From Lachnospiraceae bacterium (lineage in GTDB: Bacteria; Bacillota; Clostridia; Lachnospirales; Lachnospiraceae): DNA of 64,000 nt. This document shows positions 52,969-63,063 of the stretch, piece by piece. The notes under the pieces were generated by a model. That model was given only the letters and a program-made list of their open reading frames with translations, made no database searches and was not told the origin of the DNA. The position numbers and the translations under genes were made by a program. Location of the stretch: the NCBI GenBank assembly GCA_017437065.1, contig JAFSBX010000070.1, forward strand, positions 1 to 64,000. The letters run 5' to 3'. How positions within the stretch are numbered: the first letter of the stretch is position 1; the number at the start of each line of letters is the position of its first letter.

Positions 52969-55836
52969 ATGGAAGAAAACAAAAAAATGCTTCCGAAAAA
53001 AGAAGTTATCAAAATCAGAGGAGCAAATGAACATAACTTAAAAAATATCAGTGTAGACATTCCGAGAAATGAGTTCGTCGTGTTGACGGGATTATCGGGT
53101 TCGGGTAAATCTTCCCTTGCATTTGATACAATTTATGCAGAAGGACAGCGCCGTTATATGGAGTCTTTGTCTTCTTATGCAAGAATGTTTTTAGGTCAGA
53201 TGGAGAAGCCGAATGTAGAAAAAATCGAAGGACTTTCTCCGGCAATTTCCATCGACCAGAAATCCACAAACCGTAATCCGCGTTCTACAGTAGGAACCGT
53301 TACGGAAATATACGATTACTTTCGACTTCTCTATGCGAGAATTGGTATACCGCACTGTCCGAAATGTGGTAAAGAAATTAAAAAACAGACTGTAGACCAA
53401 ATGGTTGATCATATTATGGAAATGCCTGTAGGTACAAAGATTCAGCTTCTGGCACCGATTGTACGTGGGCGAAAGGGTGAACACGCAAAAGTATTAGAGC
53501 GTGCAAAGCGCAGTGGTTATGTGCGTGTGCGTGTAGATGGCAATATGTACGAACTGACAGAAGAAATTCCATTAGAGAAGAACATCAAACATAATATTGA
53601 AATTGTAGTAGACCGTCTGGTAGTAAAAGCAGGTATTGAACCCCGTCTGACGGATTCTATTGAAAATGTACTGAATCTGGCAGAAGGCTTAGTGATGGTA
53701 GACGTGATTGACGGGGAGATGCTTCAATTCAGCCAAAGCTTTGCCTGTCCTGATTGTGGAATCAGTATCAGCGAGGTAGAGCCAAGGAGTTTTTCATTTA
53801 ATAATCCCTTCGGTGCCTGTCCTGATTGTTATGGATTAGGTTACAAAATGGAATTTGATCCTGAGCTGATGATACCGGACAAGAGTCTTAGCATCAATCA
53901 GGGAGCTTTTGCAGTTTTGGGATGGCAGTCCTGTGCCGACCCGTCCAGTTTTACCAATGCAATTTTGCAGGCACTTTGTAAAGAGTATAAATTCAGTCTT
54001 GATACACCATTTGAAGAGTTGACTCAGGAAGTTCAGAATATGCTCATTTACGGAACAAACGGAAAAGAAGTAAAGGTTTACTATAAAGGACAGCGTGGAG
54101 AAGGGGTATATCCGGTTGTTTTTGAAGGACTGATTAAGAATACGGAACGTCGTTACAGAGAAACTTCTTCCGATACGATGAAGCAGGAATACGAAACATT
54201 TATGCGAATTACACCATGTAAGCTTTGTGGTGGAATGCGTTTAAAAAGAGAGGCACTGGCAGTTACTGTATGTGATAAAAATATACATGAAATTACATCA
54301 ATGTCTATCGGAAAACTGCATCAGTTTTTACAGGAAATGCAGCTGACAAAGCAGCAGGAGCTTATTGGAAAGCAGATACTGAAAGAAATCCGTGCGAGAG
54401 TGGGATTTTTGATTGATGTTGGTCTGGATTATTTGTCACTTTCCAGAGCGACAGGAACACTTTCAGGTGGAGAGGCGCAGAGAATCCGTCTGGCAACACA
54501 GATTGGTTCCGGATTAGTAGGAGTCTGCTATATTTTGGATGAGCCAAGTATCGGACTGCATCAGAGGGATAACGATAAATTGCTGAATACACTTCGTAAT
54601 CTAAAAAATATGGGAAATACGTTGATTGTGGTAGAGCATGATGAAGATACGATGTTTGCGGCAGATTATATTGTGGATATCGGGCCCGGGGCAGGTTCTC
54701 ATGGTGGAGAAGTAGTTGCTACGGGAAATGCAGAAGAAATCATGAAGTCAGAAAAATCTGTTACCGGACAGTATCTGAGCGGTAAACTGCAAATTCCGGT
54801 TCCAAAGATGCGAAGAAAACCAACGGGAAAAATGGTTGTCCGTGGGGCTGCTGAAAACAATCTGAAAAATATTGACGTGGAAATTCCGCTTGGAGTTATG
54901 ACTTGTGTGACGGGGGTATCCGGTTCGGGTAAAAGCTCTCTTGTAAATGAAATATTGTATAAACGACTTGCGAAAGAATTAAATCGTGCCCGCACCATTC
55001 CCGGAAAGCATAAAAAAATAGAAGGAATGGAGCAGTTGGATAAGGTAATTGACATCGACCAGTCACCTATCGGCAGAACACCCCGTTCCAATCCGGCAAC
55101 TTATACAGGTGTATTTGACCAGATAAGAGATTTGTTCGCAGCTACCTCAGATGCTAAAGCGAAAGGATATAAAAAGGGACGTTTCAGCTTTAATGTAAAG
55201 GGCGGCAGATGCGAAGCCTGTAGTGGAGACGGTATTATCAAAATTGAAATGCATTTCTTACCGGATGTGTACGTTCCCTGTGAAGTATGTGGCGGAAAGC
55301 GTTACAACAGGGAAACGCTGGAAGTCAAATATAAAGGAAAGAGCATTTATGATGTTCTGGATATGACAGTAGAAGAAGCGGTTCCGTTTTTTGAAAATGT
55401 TCCGTCTGTTAAGCGTAAGATAGAAACCTTAAATGACGTAGGACTTTCATATATAAAACTTGGACAGCCCTCTACACAGCTTTCGGGTGGTGAGGCGCAG
55501 CGTATTAAATTAGCAACAGAGCTTAGTAAAAGAAGTACCGGAAAGACAATATATATTTTGGACGAACCAACCACAGGACTGCATTTTGCCGATGTGCATA
55601 AATTGACGGAAATTTTGCAGAAGCTTGCAGATGGCGGAAATACAGTAGTTGTCATTGAACATAATTTGGATGTGATTAAGACAGCCGACTATATTATTGA
55701 TATCGGACCGGAAGGCGGAGACAAGGGTGGTACGGTTATTGCAAAAGGAACACCCGAGCAGGTGGCCAAAAATGAAAAATCATACACCGGATTATATATT
55801 AAAAAAATGTTAGAAAAAGCAAAAGAAGCTAAATAA
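52969..55836 (+). CDS. uvrA: Excinuclease ABC subunit A, 955 aa
   Basis: DNA damage sensor of nucleotide excision repair, with two ABC ATPase modules. First Walker [13 protein letters not shown], first signature [14 protein letters not shown]; second Walker [13 protein letters not shown], second signature [14 protein letters not shown]. Zinc modules show as CPDC...CPDC and CEACSGDG...CEVCGGKR. Length is typical. ATG 52969 follows AAAGG; earlier in-frame ATGs overlap uvrB. Co-transcribed with uvrB and thus SOS controlled. Confidence 0.96.
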   Translation: MEENKKMLPKKEVIKIRGANEHNLKNISVDIPRNEFVVLTGLSGSGKSSLAFDTIYAEGQRRYMESLSSYARMFLGQMEKPNVEKIEGLSPAISIDQKSTNRNPRSTVGTVTEIYDYFRLLYARIGIPHCPKCGKEIKKQTVDQMVDHIMEMPVGTKIQLLAPIVRGRKGEHAKVLERAKRSGYVRVRVDGNMYELTEEIPLEKNIKHNIEIVVDRLVVKAGIEPRLTDSIENVLNLAEGLVMVDVIDGEMLQFSQSFACPDCGISISEVEPRSFSFNNPFGACPDCYGLGYKMEFDPELMIPDKSLSINQGAFAVLGWQSCADPSSFTNAILQALCKEYKFSLDTPFEELTQEVQNMLIYGTNGKEVKVYYKGQRGEGVYPVVFEGLIKNTERRYRETSSDTMKQEYETFMRITPCKLCGGMRLKREALAVTVCDKNIHEITSMSIGKLHQFLQEMQLTKQQELIGKQILKEIRARVGFLIDVGLDYLSLSRATGTLSGGEAQRIRLATQIGSGLVGVCYILDEPSIGLHQRDNDKLLNTLRNLKNMGNTLIVVEHDEDTMFAADYIVDIGPGAGSHGGEVVATGNAEEIMKSEKSVTGQYLSGKLQIPVPKMRRKPTGKMVVRGAAENNLKNIDVEIPLGVMTCVTGVSGSGKSSLVNEILYKRLAKELNRARTIPGKHKKIEGMEQLDKVIDIDQSPIGRTPRSNPATYTGVFDQIRDLFAATSDAKAKGYKKGRFSFNVKGGRCEACSGDGIIKIEMHFLPDVYVPCEVCGGKRYNRETLEVKYKGKSIYDVLDMTVEEAVPFFENVPSVKRKIETLNDVGLSYIKLGQPSTQLSGGEAQRIKLATELSKRSTGKTIYILDEPTTGLHFADVHKLTEILQKLADGGNTVVVIEHNLDVIKTADYIIDIGPEGGDKGGTVIAKGTPEQVAKNEKSYTGLYIKKMLEKAKEAK

Positions 55837-55919
55837 CAGTCAATTTGTATCCGAAATAAAGTATAGATGCCATAAAACTGTTAAAATATTAGAAATTTTT
55901 AAAATTTTTTTAAATCCCT

Positions 55920-55947
55920 TTGAAAATCTATCCTTTTGGGTTATAAT
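55920..55947 (+). promoter_or_regulatory. Promoter of mbl and the flagellar rod genes
   Basis: TTGAAA (55920-55925), 16-base spacer, TATAAT (55942-55947), about 80 bases before the mbl start. Confidence 0.6.
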
Positions 55948-56025
55948 GACTTTGTGTGTTTATATTACTGACAAATGGAAAAGATTTATTATATAGAGAG
56001 ATTACCGGAAAGGGGAAACATTTTT

Positions 56026-57018
56026 ATGCAGTATACAGATATTGGCATTGATTTAGGCACTGCCAGCATACTGGTTTATATCAGAGGTAAAGGTGTAGTT
56101 TTAAAAGAGCCTTCAGTAGTTGCCTTTGATCGTGATACAAACAAGATAAAAGCCATCGGAGAAGATGCAAGACTTATGTTAGGTAGAACACCCGGCAACA
56201 TTGTTGCGGTCAGACCATTGAGACAGGGTGTTATTTCAGATTATACAGTTACAGAGAAAATGATGAAATATTTCATCCAGAAAGCACTTGGAAAGAAAAC
56301 ATTCCGTAAACCGAGAATTGCGGTTTGTGTACCGAGTGGTGTCACAGAAGTAGAAAAGAAAGCTGTAGAGGATGCAACTTATCAGGCAGGTGCAAGAGAA
56401 GTATCTATTATCGAAGAACCGATTGCAGCAGCAATTGGAGCAGGTATTGATATTTCCAAGCCTTGTGGAAACATGATCGTAGATATCGGAGGCGGTACAT
56501 CGGATATCGCCGTGATTTCCCTTGGTGGTACAGTAGTCAGTGCTTCCATTAAAATAGCAGGTGATGATTTTGATGAAGCACTTGTTCGTTATATGCGTAA
56601 AAAGCATAACCTGTTAATTGGTGAAAGAACAGCAGAGGATATTAAAATTAAAATCGGTTCTGCGTATAAACGTACAGAAGTAGATTACATGGATGTAAGA
56701 GGTCGTAATCTTGTTACAGGTCTTCCGAAAACAGTAACCGTATCTTCCGAGGAAACAGAAGAGGCATTACATGAAACTACAGCCCAGATTGTAGAGACAA
56801 TTCACAGCGTGTTGGAAAAAACACCACCGGAGCTTGCAGCAGATATTGCTGACAGGGGTATCGTATTGACAGGTGGAGGAAGCCTTCTTCGAGGATTGGA
56901 AGACTTAATTTCATCAAAAACAGGAATTAATACGATGACAGCTGAAGATCCGATGACAGCAGTGGCAATCGGAACAGGAAAATATGTAGAATTTCTTGCG
57001 GGATACAGAGAGGATTAA
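56026..57018 (+). CDS. mbl: MreB-family actin homologue (Mbl-like), 330 aa
   Basis: Filament-forming actin-like ATPase that guides lateral wall synthesis. Phosphate 1 motif IGIDLGTASILVYI, the conserved EEPIAAAIGAGI, phosphate 2 VDIGGGTSDIAVISLGG and adenosine motif VLTGGGSLLRGLEDLI are present. ATG 56026 is used because AAAGGGG ends 9 bases before it; ATG 55975 would add 17 atypical residues. Its place just before two flagellar hook-basal body genes copies the Bacillus mbl-flhO-flhP order, which supports Mbl over MreB. Confidence 0.9.
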   Translation: MQYTDIGIDLGTASILVYIRGKGVVLKEPSVVAFDRDTNKIKAIGEDARLMLGRTPGNIVAVRPLRQGVISDYTVTEKMMKYFIQKALGKKTFRKPRIAVCVPSGVTEVEKKAVEDATYQAGAREVSIIEEPIAAAIGAGIDISKPCGNMIVDIGGGTSDIAVISLGGTVVSASIKIAGDDFDEALVRYMRKKHNLLIGERTAEDIKIKIGSAYKRTEVDYMDVRGRNLVTGLPKTVTVSSEETEEALHETTAQIVETIHSVLEKTPPELAADIADRGIVLTGGGSLLRGLEDLISSKTGINTMTAEDPMTAVAIGTGKYVEFLAGYRED

Positions 57019-57047
57019 AACACAAGAGAAGAAAGGAGCATATAAAT

Positions 57048-57821
57048 ATGCTGAAGGGGTTATATACGGCCTATACCGGTCTGGCAAATGAGCAGAACAG
57101 AATGGACATTCTTACCAACAATCTTGCGAATGCGTCTACAGTTGGTTATAAAAAAGAGGGTGCTACAAGTCAGGCATTTGATGATATATTATCATATAAA
57201 ATTAAAGATGCATCGGAATCACCAAACAATGCGAAACCAATGGGAACTCTTAATATGGGAGTGAAAATCGGAGAAAATTATACAGATTACAGTCAGGGAT
57301 CATTCAGAGTGACAGGTAACACTTATGACTTGGCTTTGGCAGGAGAGGGCTTCTTTGAAATTGAGTTTACAAATAAAAATGACGAAGTTTCAACGAAGTA
57401 TACGCGAGACGGCTCTTTTACTCTGGATAAAGACGGATACCTTGTAAATGCCGATGGTGATTATGTTATGGGAACCAGAGGAAGAATTAAGTTAGATCCT
57501 TTAAAAGAAACCAAAATAGATGATAATGGAATGATTTCGCAGAATGGAGTTACCGTAGCTGCACTTCGAATTGTAGATTTTCCTGATTATGATATTCTTG
57601 AAAAATATGGTGAAAATTATTATCAGCCTGTAGAAGAAGTAAGACCACCATTAGCGAATGCTACAGTAAAATCAGGATATTTGGAAATGTCAAATGTACA
57701 GGTAGTATCAGAAATGGTGAATCTGATATCCATTACAAGGGCATATGAAAGTAATCAGAAGATTATGCAGACTTATGATAATTCGTTGGAAATCGCAGTG
57801 AACCAGTTAGGAAAAATATAG
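57048..57821 (+). CDS. flgF: Flagellar basal-body rod protein FlgF/FlhO-like, 257 aa
   Basis: Flagellar rod protein. The N-terminal Flg_bb_rod motif TNNLANASTVGYKK and the C-terminal ISITRAYESNQKIMQTYD helix are those of rod/hook proteins, with a D1-type middle domain. A GAAAGGAG precedes the start. Its position after mbl and before the second rod gene matches Bacillus flhO. No cleaved signal peptide, as expected for a type III exported protein. Confidence 0.88.
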   Translation: MLKGLYTAYTGLANEQNRMDILTNNLANASTVGYKKEGATSQAFDDILSYKIKDASESPNNAKPMGTLNMGVKIGENYTDYSQGSFRVTGNTYDLALAGEGFFEIEFTNKNDEVSTKYTRDGSFTLDKDGYLVNADGDYVMGTRGRIKLDPLKETKIDDNGMISQNGVTVAALRIVDFPDYDILEKYGENYYQPVEEVRPPLANATVKSGYLEMSNVQVVSEMVNLISITRAYESNQKIMQTYDNSLEIAVNQLGKI

Positions 57822-57835
57822 GGGGGTAAACTGAT

Positions 57836-58654
57836 ATGGTAAGAAGTTTATGGACAGCAGCAACCGGTATGATTGCTCAGCAGACAAACGTAGATACAAT
57901 TGCAAACAACCTGGCAAATGTAAATACAACAGGATACAAAACACAGGTAAATGAGTTTAAGTCTTTGTTATATCAGAATATACAGACAAAAACTACCAGT
58001 TCAGATGGAACTCCAAAGCCGACAAGTGCACAGGTTGGTCTTGGTGTAAGAAATGCAGCACTGGATTCTATTTTTACTCAGGGTAACATTACGGCAACAG
58101 AAAGTGATACTGCATTCGCAATCAGTGGAGATGGTTTCTTTGCAGTGCAGGGAATTGATGGAACACCGCAGTATACCAGAAATGGTAACTTTACATGGGC
58201 AATAGGAAATGATGAAAGAATTACATTGACAAATTCAGACGGACTTCCTGTTTTGGATACGCTGGGACGTGAAATAAGTCTTCCGAATACTTATGTTACT
58301 AATAGAATTGTAGTAACGGCAGATGGTACAATCTGTTATCCGGATGCTAACAACAATCCTCAGTCTTTAGGAATTACGATTGGTGTATATCAGTTCAATA
58401 ATCCGGGTGGATTAAATAAAGAGGGTGAAAGCCTTTATACAGAAACAGCAGCAAGTGGTCCTGCATTAAATGAAGCTTTGACTCCGAATGTACAAAAGAG
58501 TAAAGTGCTTCAGGGATATTTGGAAGCATCCAATGTACAGGTTGTTGATGAAATGGTAAATCTGATTGTAGCACAGAGAGCATATGAATTGAATTCAAAA
58601 GCAATCACTTCATCAGATGAAATGCTTCAGCAGGCAAATAATTTAAGACGTTAG
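57836..58654 (+). CDS. flgG: Flagellar distal rod protein FlgG/FlhP-like, 272 aa
   Basis: Second rod protein: N-terminal MVRSLWTAATGMIAQQTNVD and ANNLANVNTTGYKTQV, C-terminal QGYLEASNVQVVDEMVNLIV and AQRAYELNSKAI, which are FlgG hallmarks. Length matches FlgG (about 260). It follows flgF after 14 bases with a GGGGGG Shine-Dalgarno. It is equivalent to Bacillus flhP. Confidence 0.9.
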   Translation: MVRSLWTAATGMIAQQTNVDTIANNLANVNTTGYKTQVNEFKSLLYQNIQTKTTSSDGTPKPTSAQVGLGVRNAALDSIFTQGNITATESDTAFAISGDGFFAVQGIDGTPQYTRNGNFTWAIGNDERITLTNSDGLPVLDTLGREISLPNTYVTNRIVVTADGTICYPDANNNPQSLGITIGVYQFNNPGGLNKEGESLYTETAASGPALNEALTPNVQKSKVLQGYLEASNVQVVDEMVNLIVAQRAYELNSKAITSSDEMLQQANNLRR

Positions 58655-58755
58655 TCAGCGTAGAATGAAAAACAGCTTAAGTTCGTAGTTTATATAATAG
58701 GAAATTACGCGAGTCAAGTGGTGGGAGTTAAGGAGAATGGGAGACATTCTCTTAG

Positions 58756-58785
58756 AATTGTCGCCGCCAGGCGACAATTTTTTGT
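58756..58785 (+). terminator. Terminator between flgG and flgJ
   Basis: AATTGTCGCC pairs perfectly with GGCGACAATT around GCCA, followed by a T run. Only about 20 bases separate it from the flgJ start, with no promoter visible between them, so flgJ expression probably depends on readthrough. Confidence 0.9.
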
Positions 58786-58805
58786 GAGAAAGGTATGGTA
58801 TTAAT

Positions 58806-59147
58806 ATGGATATTAGTAGCATTAATATGTATACAAGCTATATTACCGATGAAGCAACGGCAAATAAAACCCAATCTTCATTAGAATTGGATAAGGATTA
58901 TACAAATACGACCGATGAAGAACTGATGGATGCCTGCAAACAATTTGAAGCATATTTTTTGGAACAGGTTTTTAAAGAGATGGTAAAAACTATTCCGGAA
59001 TCAGAGGACAGCGGTTCTAACGGAGCATTAGTTGATTATTTTAAAGATAATATGATTCAGGAGCTTGCAACACAGTCTACAGAAACAAACAGTCTCGGGC
59101 TTGCTCAGATGTTGTATGAACAGATGAAAGTTACTCAGGGTATATAA
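58806..59147 (+). CDS. flgJ: FlgJ-like rod-binding protein, 113 aa
   Basis: Rod-capping protein of the FlgJ N-terminal (Rod-binding) family: LMDACKQFEAYFLEQVFKEM followed by GALVDYFKDNMIQELATQST. It lacks the muramidase domain that E. coli-type FlgJ carries, which is usual in Firmicutes. GAGAAAGG precedes the start. It is separated from flgG by a strong hairpin. Confidence 0.85.
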   Translation: MDISSINMYTSYITDEATANKTQSSLELDKDYTNTTDEELMDACKQFEAYFLEQVFKEMVKTIPESEDSGSNGALVDYFKDNMIQELATQSTETNSLGLAQMLYEQMKVTQGI

Positions 59148-59185
59148 TACATAGAGAAACGGAATAACTTTAAAATTTTATACAG

Positions 59186-59226
59186 AAGGGCTGCTTAATA
59201 GGCAGTCCTTTTGCGCGTTTTTTTAG
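59186..59226 (+). terminator. Terminator after flgJ
   Basis: AAGGGCTGC pairs with GGCAGTCCTT with one mismatch around a short loop, followed by a T-rich tract (TTTTGCGCG then seven T). Confidence 0.75.
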
Positions 59227-59254
59227 AAAATATATTAAAGACTGGAAGAACAGA

Positions 59255-61558
59255 GTGTTTATGGAAAAAGAAAAGGGATATGTAGATCATATTATATACC
59301 GTAATGCAGATAACGGATATACGGTACTTGAACTCATTTGTGATGGTGATGAGCTGATATGTGTAGGGACATTTAAAAATATAGAACAGGGAGAAACCGT
59401 AGAGGTCGAAGGCGATTATGTGGAACACCCTGTTTATGGCACACAGTTAAAGGTGAAAGAATATAAAATTGTTCCTCCGGAAGATGCTGCCAGTATGGAA
59501 AGGTACCTCGGTTCGGGAGCAATAAAGGGAGTAGGCCCTGCATTGGCTAAAAGGATTGTAAAAAAGTTTGGCAGTGATACTTTTCGTATTATAGAAGAAG
59601 AGCCGGAACGGCTTGCAGAAATAAAAGGTATCAGTGAAAAGAAAGCAAGAGAAATAGGAATGATAGCAGAAGAGAAAAAGGATATGCGGGAAGCTATGGT
59701 GTTTTTGCAGCAATATGGTATCTCTAATACTCTTGCAGTTAAGATTTATAATACTTATGGTGCAAACATATATGGAGTCATGCGGGAAAATCCATATAAA
59801 CTTGCGGAAGATATCAGTGGAATCGGATTTCGGATTGCAGATGAAATAGCCTCGAAAATAGGAATTCATACAGATTCTGATTATCGGATACGAAGCGGAA
59901 TTTTATTTACGTTGCTTCAGGCAACTGCGGAGGGACATTGTTATCTGCCGAAGGAGGAATTGCTTGACAGAAGTTCTAAGCTTTTGGAGATAGAAAAAGA
60001 GTTAATGGAACCGCAACTTGCAAATCTGATGATGGACAGGAAACTTGTTATGAAAGGTGACTGTGTTTATGCCATGACCTATTATTATGCAGAATTAAAT
60101 TGTGCCAAAATGCTGCATGATTTGAATATTAGTGTGGAGGGAGAAGATAAACTGCTTCCGTCTGAGGAAATTCATATGGAAAACAAAATACGGCGGATAG
60201 AGGCTGAGCTGGAGATTGAATTAGATGAATTGCAAAGAAAAGCAGTTATGGAAAGTATAAAAAATGGTTTATTTATTCTCTCAGGAGGACCCGGAACAGG
60301 AAAAACCACTACCATTAACACAATGATACGTTATTTTGAAAAAGAAGGCATGGATATTTTGCTTGCTGCACCAACCGGCCGTGCAGCAAAAAGAATGACA
60401 GAGGCTACCGGATATGAGGCGAGGACGATTCACCGAATGCTGGAAATTAATGGTGCTCTTACAGAAGAACGAAAGAGCGTAAATTTTGAACGTAATGAGG
60501 AAAATCCACTGGAAGCAGATGTGATTATTATTGATGAAATGTCCATGGTGGATCTGCATTTGTTTCAGTCGTTGTTAAGAGCGGTTTGTGTAGGCACCAG
60601 ACTAATCATGGTGGGAGATGTGGATCAGTTGCCTTCGGTGGGACCCGGACAGATACTTAGGGATTTGATTGCAAGCAGACAGTTTCCTGTTATTATTCTG
60701 CAAAAGATTTTCAGACAGGCAGGTGAAAGTGATATTGTAGTAAATGCACATAGAATTAATCATGGTGAGTCGATTAAGCTGGATAATAAGAGTAAGGATT
60801 TTTTCTTTCTTGAAAGAAGTGATGTGAATGTCATATATAAACATATGGTTCAGCTTGTCAGCGAAAAAATCCCCAGATATGTAGAATCAGCACCCTATGA
60901 AGTACAGGTACTTACGCCCATGCGAAAAGGAAATCTGGGAGTAGAAGTATTAAATCGTATTTTGCAACAATACTTAAATCCGCCGGATACATCTAAGGCA
61001 GAACATCCTTATGGTGAAGGTGTATTTCGGGAAGGAGATAAGGTAATGCAAATAAAAAATAATTATCAGATAGAATGGGAGGTAGTGAGTAAGTACGGTA
61101 TACCGATAGATAAAGGACTGGGCATTTTTAACGGGGATACGGGAATTGTAAAAGAGATTAATGATTATTCCCAGACGATGGTAGTGGAATATGATGAAAA
61201 GCGACAGGTGACATATGCTTTTGCACAGCTGGACGAAGTGGAGCTTGCGTATGCGATTACAATTCATAAGGCGCAGGGAAGCGAGTATCCGGCGGTTATT
61301 ATGCCGCTTTTGACAGGACCTAAAATGTTGTTTAATCGTAATCTTTTGTATACCGGGGTTACGAGAGCAAAGAAGTGTGTGACAATATTGGGAAGCAGCA
61401 GAATGCTGGAAGAAATGATAGCAAATCAGAGTGAAAAAGGGAGATTTACCGGTTTGAGAGAGAGGATTAAGGAATTGGGAGTAGAAGGGAATATGAATGA
61501 AAAGAGTATTATGGTGGATAAGGGAACTGCTTTTTCCGAGGAGATGTCCGGTATGTGA
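59255..61558 (+). CDS. recD2: RecD2-family (YrrC) DNA helicase, 767 aa
   Basis: 5'-3' DNA helicase that works without RecBC in Firmicutes. An N-terminal OB-like region (about 1-75), helix-hairpin-helix motifs (GSGAIKGVGPALAKRIVK), Walker A SGGPGTGKTTTINTM, Walker B VIIIDEMSMVDL, and a C-terminal motif AYAITIHKAQGSEYP with YTGVTRAKKCV define the family. GTG 59255 fits GGAAG upstream; ATG 59261 is the alternative. The 3' end overlaps comF by 62 bases in another frame. Confidence 0.93.
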   Translation: MFMEKEKGYVDHIIYRNADNGYTVLELICDGDELICVGTFKNIEQGETVEVEGDYVEHPVYGTQLKVKEYKIVPPEDAASMERYLGSGAIKGVGPALAKRIVKKFGSDTFRIIEEEPERLAEIKGISEKKAREIGMIAEEKKDMREAMVFLQQYGISNTLAVKIYNTYGANIYGVMRENPYKLAEDISGIGFRIADEIASKIGIHTDSDYRIRSGILFTLLQATAEGHCYLPKEELLDRSSKLLEIEKELMEPQLANLMMDRKLVMKGDCVYAMTYYYAELNCAKMLHDLNISVEGEDKLLPSEEIHMENKIRRIEAELEIELDELQRKAVMESIKNGLFILSGGPGTGKTTTINTMIRYFEKEGMDILLAAPTGRAAKRMTEATGYEARTIHRMLEINGALTEERKSVNFERNEENPLEADVIIIDEMSMVDLHLFQSLLRAVCVGTRLIMVGDVDQLPSVGPGQILRDLIASRQFPVIILQKIFRQAGESDIVVNAHRINHGESIKLDNKSKDFFFLERSDVNVIYKHMVQLVSEKIPRYVESAPYEVQVLTPMRKGNLGVEVLNRILQQYLNPPDTSKAEHPYGEGVFREGDKVMQIKNNYQIEWEVVSKYGIPIDKGLGIFNGDTGIVKEINDYSQTMVVEYDEKRQVTYAFAQLDEVELAYAITIHKAQGSEYPAVIMPLLTGPKMLFNRNLLYTGVTRAKKCVTILGSSRMLEEMIANQSEKGRFTGLRERIKELGVEGNMNEKSIMVDKGTAFSEEMSGM

Positions 61559-62210
61559 TAAACCGGTACGCCCTGCAGGGCATCTGATATGTGACAAATG
61601 TAGAAATAAATTGAAATATGTATCAAAAATACAATGTATGAAATGTGGAAAACCGTTGTATAAAGAGACAGAGGAATACTGCGAGGACTGTAAGAAAAAG
61701 CATCATGAATTTGTGCGTGGAAAAAGTTTGTACGAATATAAAACTGCGTCAGGTATGATATACCGGTTTAAGTATGGGAAAAGACGGGAATATGCAGAAT
61801 TTTTAGGGTGGGAAATGGCAAAGTATTTTGAAGATGATATCAGAAAATGGAAGGCAGAAGCCCTTATTCCCGTACCGATACATAAATCAAGAAAACAGCA
61901 GAGAGGATACAATCAGGCAGAGTTACTCGCAGCGGAACTTAGCAGAAGGACAGGGATTCCGATGAAAAGTGATTTGGTTGTCCGCCGGAGAAAGACAATT
62001 CCCCAAAAACTGCTAAAACAGTCAGAAAGGCAAAATAATTTGAAAAAGGCTTTTAAAATAGGTAAAAATGATGTAAAATTAAGTACGATTATAATTATTG
62101 ATGATATTTACACAACAGGCAGTACAGTAGATGAGATGACGAAGCTACTGAAAGAAACGGGGATAGAAAAAGTTTATGTCCTTACGCTTGCGATAGGAAG
62201 TGCAATATAG
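61497..62210 (+). CDS. comFC: ComF-family protein with phosphoribosyltransferase fold, 237 aa
   Basis: The N-terminal zinc-binding region (CPVC...CDKC, CMKC...CEDC at about 17-65) and C-terminal PRTase-like fold with the motif IIIIDDIYTTGSTVDE mark ComFC. In Bacillus it is required for natural transformation; its enzyme activity is unsettled. It overlaps recD2, and the downstream yvyF-like gene matches the Bacillus comFC-yvyF order. The N terminus MKRVLWWIRELLFPRRCPVC fits the family. Confidence 0.9.
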   Translation: MKRVLWWIRELLFPRRCPVCDKPVRPAGHLICDKCRNKLKYVSKIQCMKCGKPLYKETEEYCEDCKKKHHEFVRGKSLYEYKTASGMIYRFKYGKRREYAEFLGWEMAKYFEDDIRKWKAEALIPVPIHKSRKQQRGYNQAELLAAELSRRTGIPMKSDLVVRRRKTIPQKLLKQSERQNNLKKAFKIGKNDVKLSTIIIIDDIYTTGSTVDEMTKLLKETGIEKVYVLTLAIGSAI

Positions 62211-62231
62211 AAGAAAAGGGGTGCATAAAGT

Positions 62232-62642
62232 ATGAACGTAAGAAATTGTAAAAAGTGTGGAAGATTGTTTAATTATGTATCAGGTTTACCAATCTGTCAG
62301 ATATGCAGAGAGGAACTTGAAAAGAAATTTGTTGAAGTAAAGGAATATATTCGGGAACATAAGATATCGGGTGTAACGGAAGTAGCGGAAGCATGCGATG
62401 TTGATGTACGCCAGATACGCCAATGGGTAAGAGAAGAGAGACTGGAATTTTCAGAGGATTCAACAGTTGGAATTGACTGTGAAGGATGTGGAACCATGAT
62501 TAGGTCAGGAAGATTTTGCGAACGTTGCAAAAATAGTATGGCTAAAGAGTTTGGAGATTCCATTAAGAAACCGGAAGCACCAAAGCCTGCGGCAAAGAAA
62601 AATCCAAAAGATAACCCTAAAATGCGTTTCTTGAGCGAATAA
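62232..62642 (+). CDS. yvyF: YvyF-like flagellar operon protein (TIGR03826), 136 aa
   Basis: Small zinc-ribbon protein, beginning CKKCGRLFNYVSGLPICQIC, with a helix-turn-helix segment (VTEVAEACDVDVRQIRQWVR) and a second CEGCGTMIRSGRFCERC. This is the flagellar operon protein family that lies after comFC in Bacillus near flgM. It may regulate flagellar genes, but its role is not established. The remaining flagellar genes expected next are not seen before the window ends. Confidence 0.88.
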   Translation: MNVRNCKKCGRLFNYVSGLPICQICREELEKKFVEVKEYIREHKISGVTEVAEACDVDVRQIRQWVREERLEFSEDSTVGIDCEGCGTMIRSGRFCERCKNSMAKEFGDSIKKPEAPKPAAKKNPKDNPKMRFLSE

Positions 62643-62662
62643 CCGGGTAACAGGAGTTTTTA

Positions 62663-63049
62663 ATGTTAAATGAAGAACGTATCATACTGATGACTCATAT
62701 GGCATCGTATGAAGAAAACGAAGGAAAGAAATATGTAGCAATCGGAAAGTATTTCCGCAATGATTATATAGGTTTTCAATTGCTAAAATCTATCATAAGT
62801 GCCACAATAGCATTTATGATAGTTTTTGGCATGTTCATTTTTTATGATTTTGAAGTTTTTATGCAGGATATTTATAAGATGGATCTGCTGGTATTTGCAA
62901 AAAATGTTTTGACAGCATATGCCGTAACAGTAGGCGGCTATGTGCTAATAACCTATATTGTGAGTCTGAATCGCTATAATAAAGCGAAAAAGAGCCTGAA
63001 GTGCTACTATAACAATTTGAAAAAGCTATCCGGAATATATGAAAAATAA
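62663..63049 (+). CDS. Hypothetical two-helix membrane protein, 128 aa
   Basis: Two membrane segments (about 40-62, KSIISATIAFMIVFGMFIFY, and 75-100) between short charged ends. I recognise no family. ATG 62663 follows AACAGGAG, and the gene sits 20 bases after yvyF and 14 bases before the next membrane gene, so it probably belongs to the same transcript. The pair of membrane genes may function together. Confidence 0.75.
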   Translation: MLNEERIILMTHMASYEENEGKKYVAIGKYFRNDYIGFQLLKSIISATIAFMIVFGMFIFYDFEVFMQDIYKMDLLVFAKNVLTAYAVTVGGYVLITYIVSLNRYNKAKKSLKCYYNNLKKLSGIYEK

Positions 63050-63063
63050 CCGGATGGCTGGCT

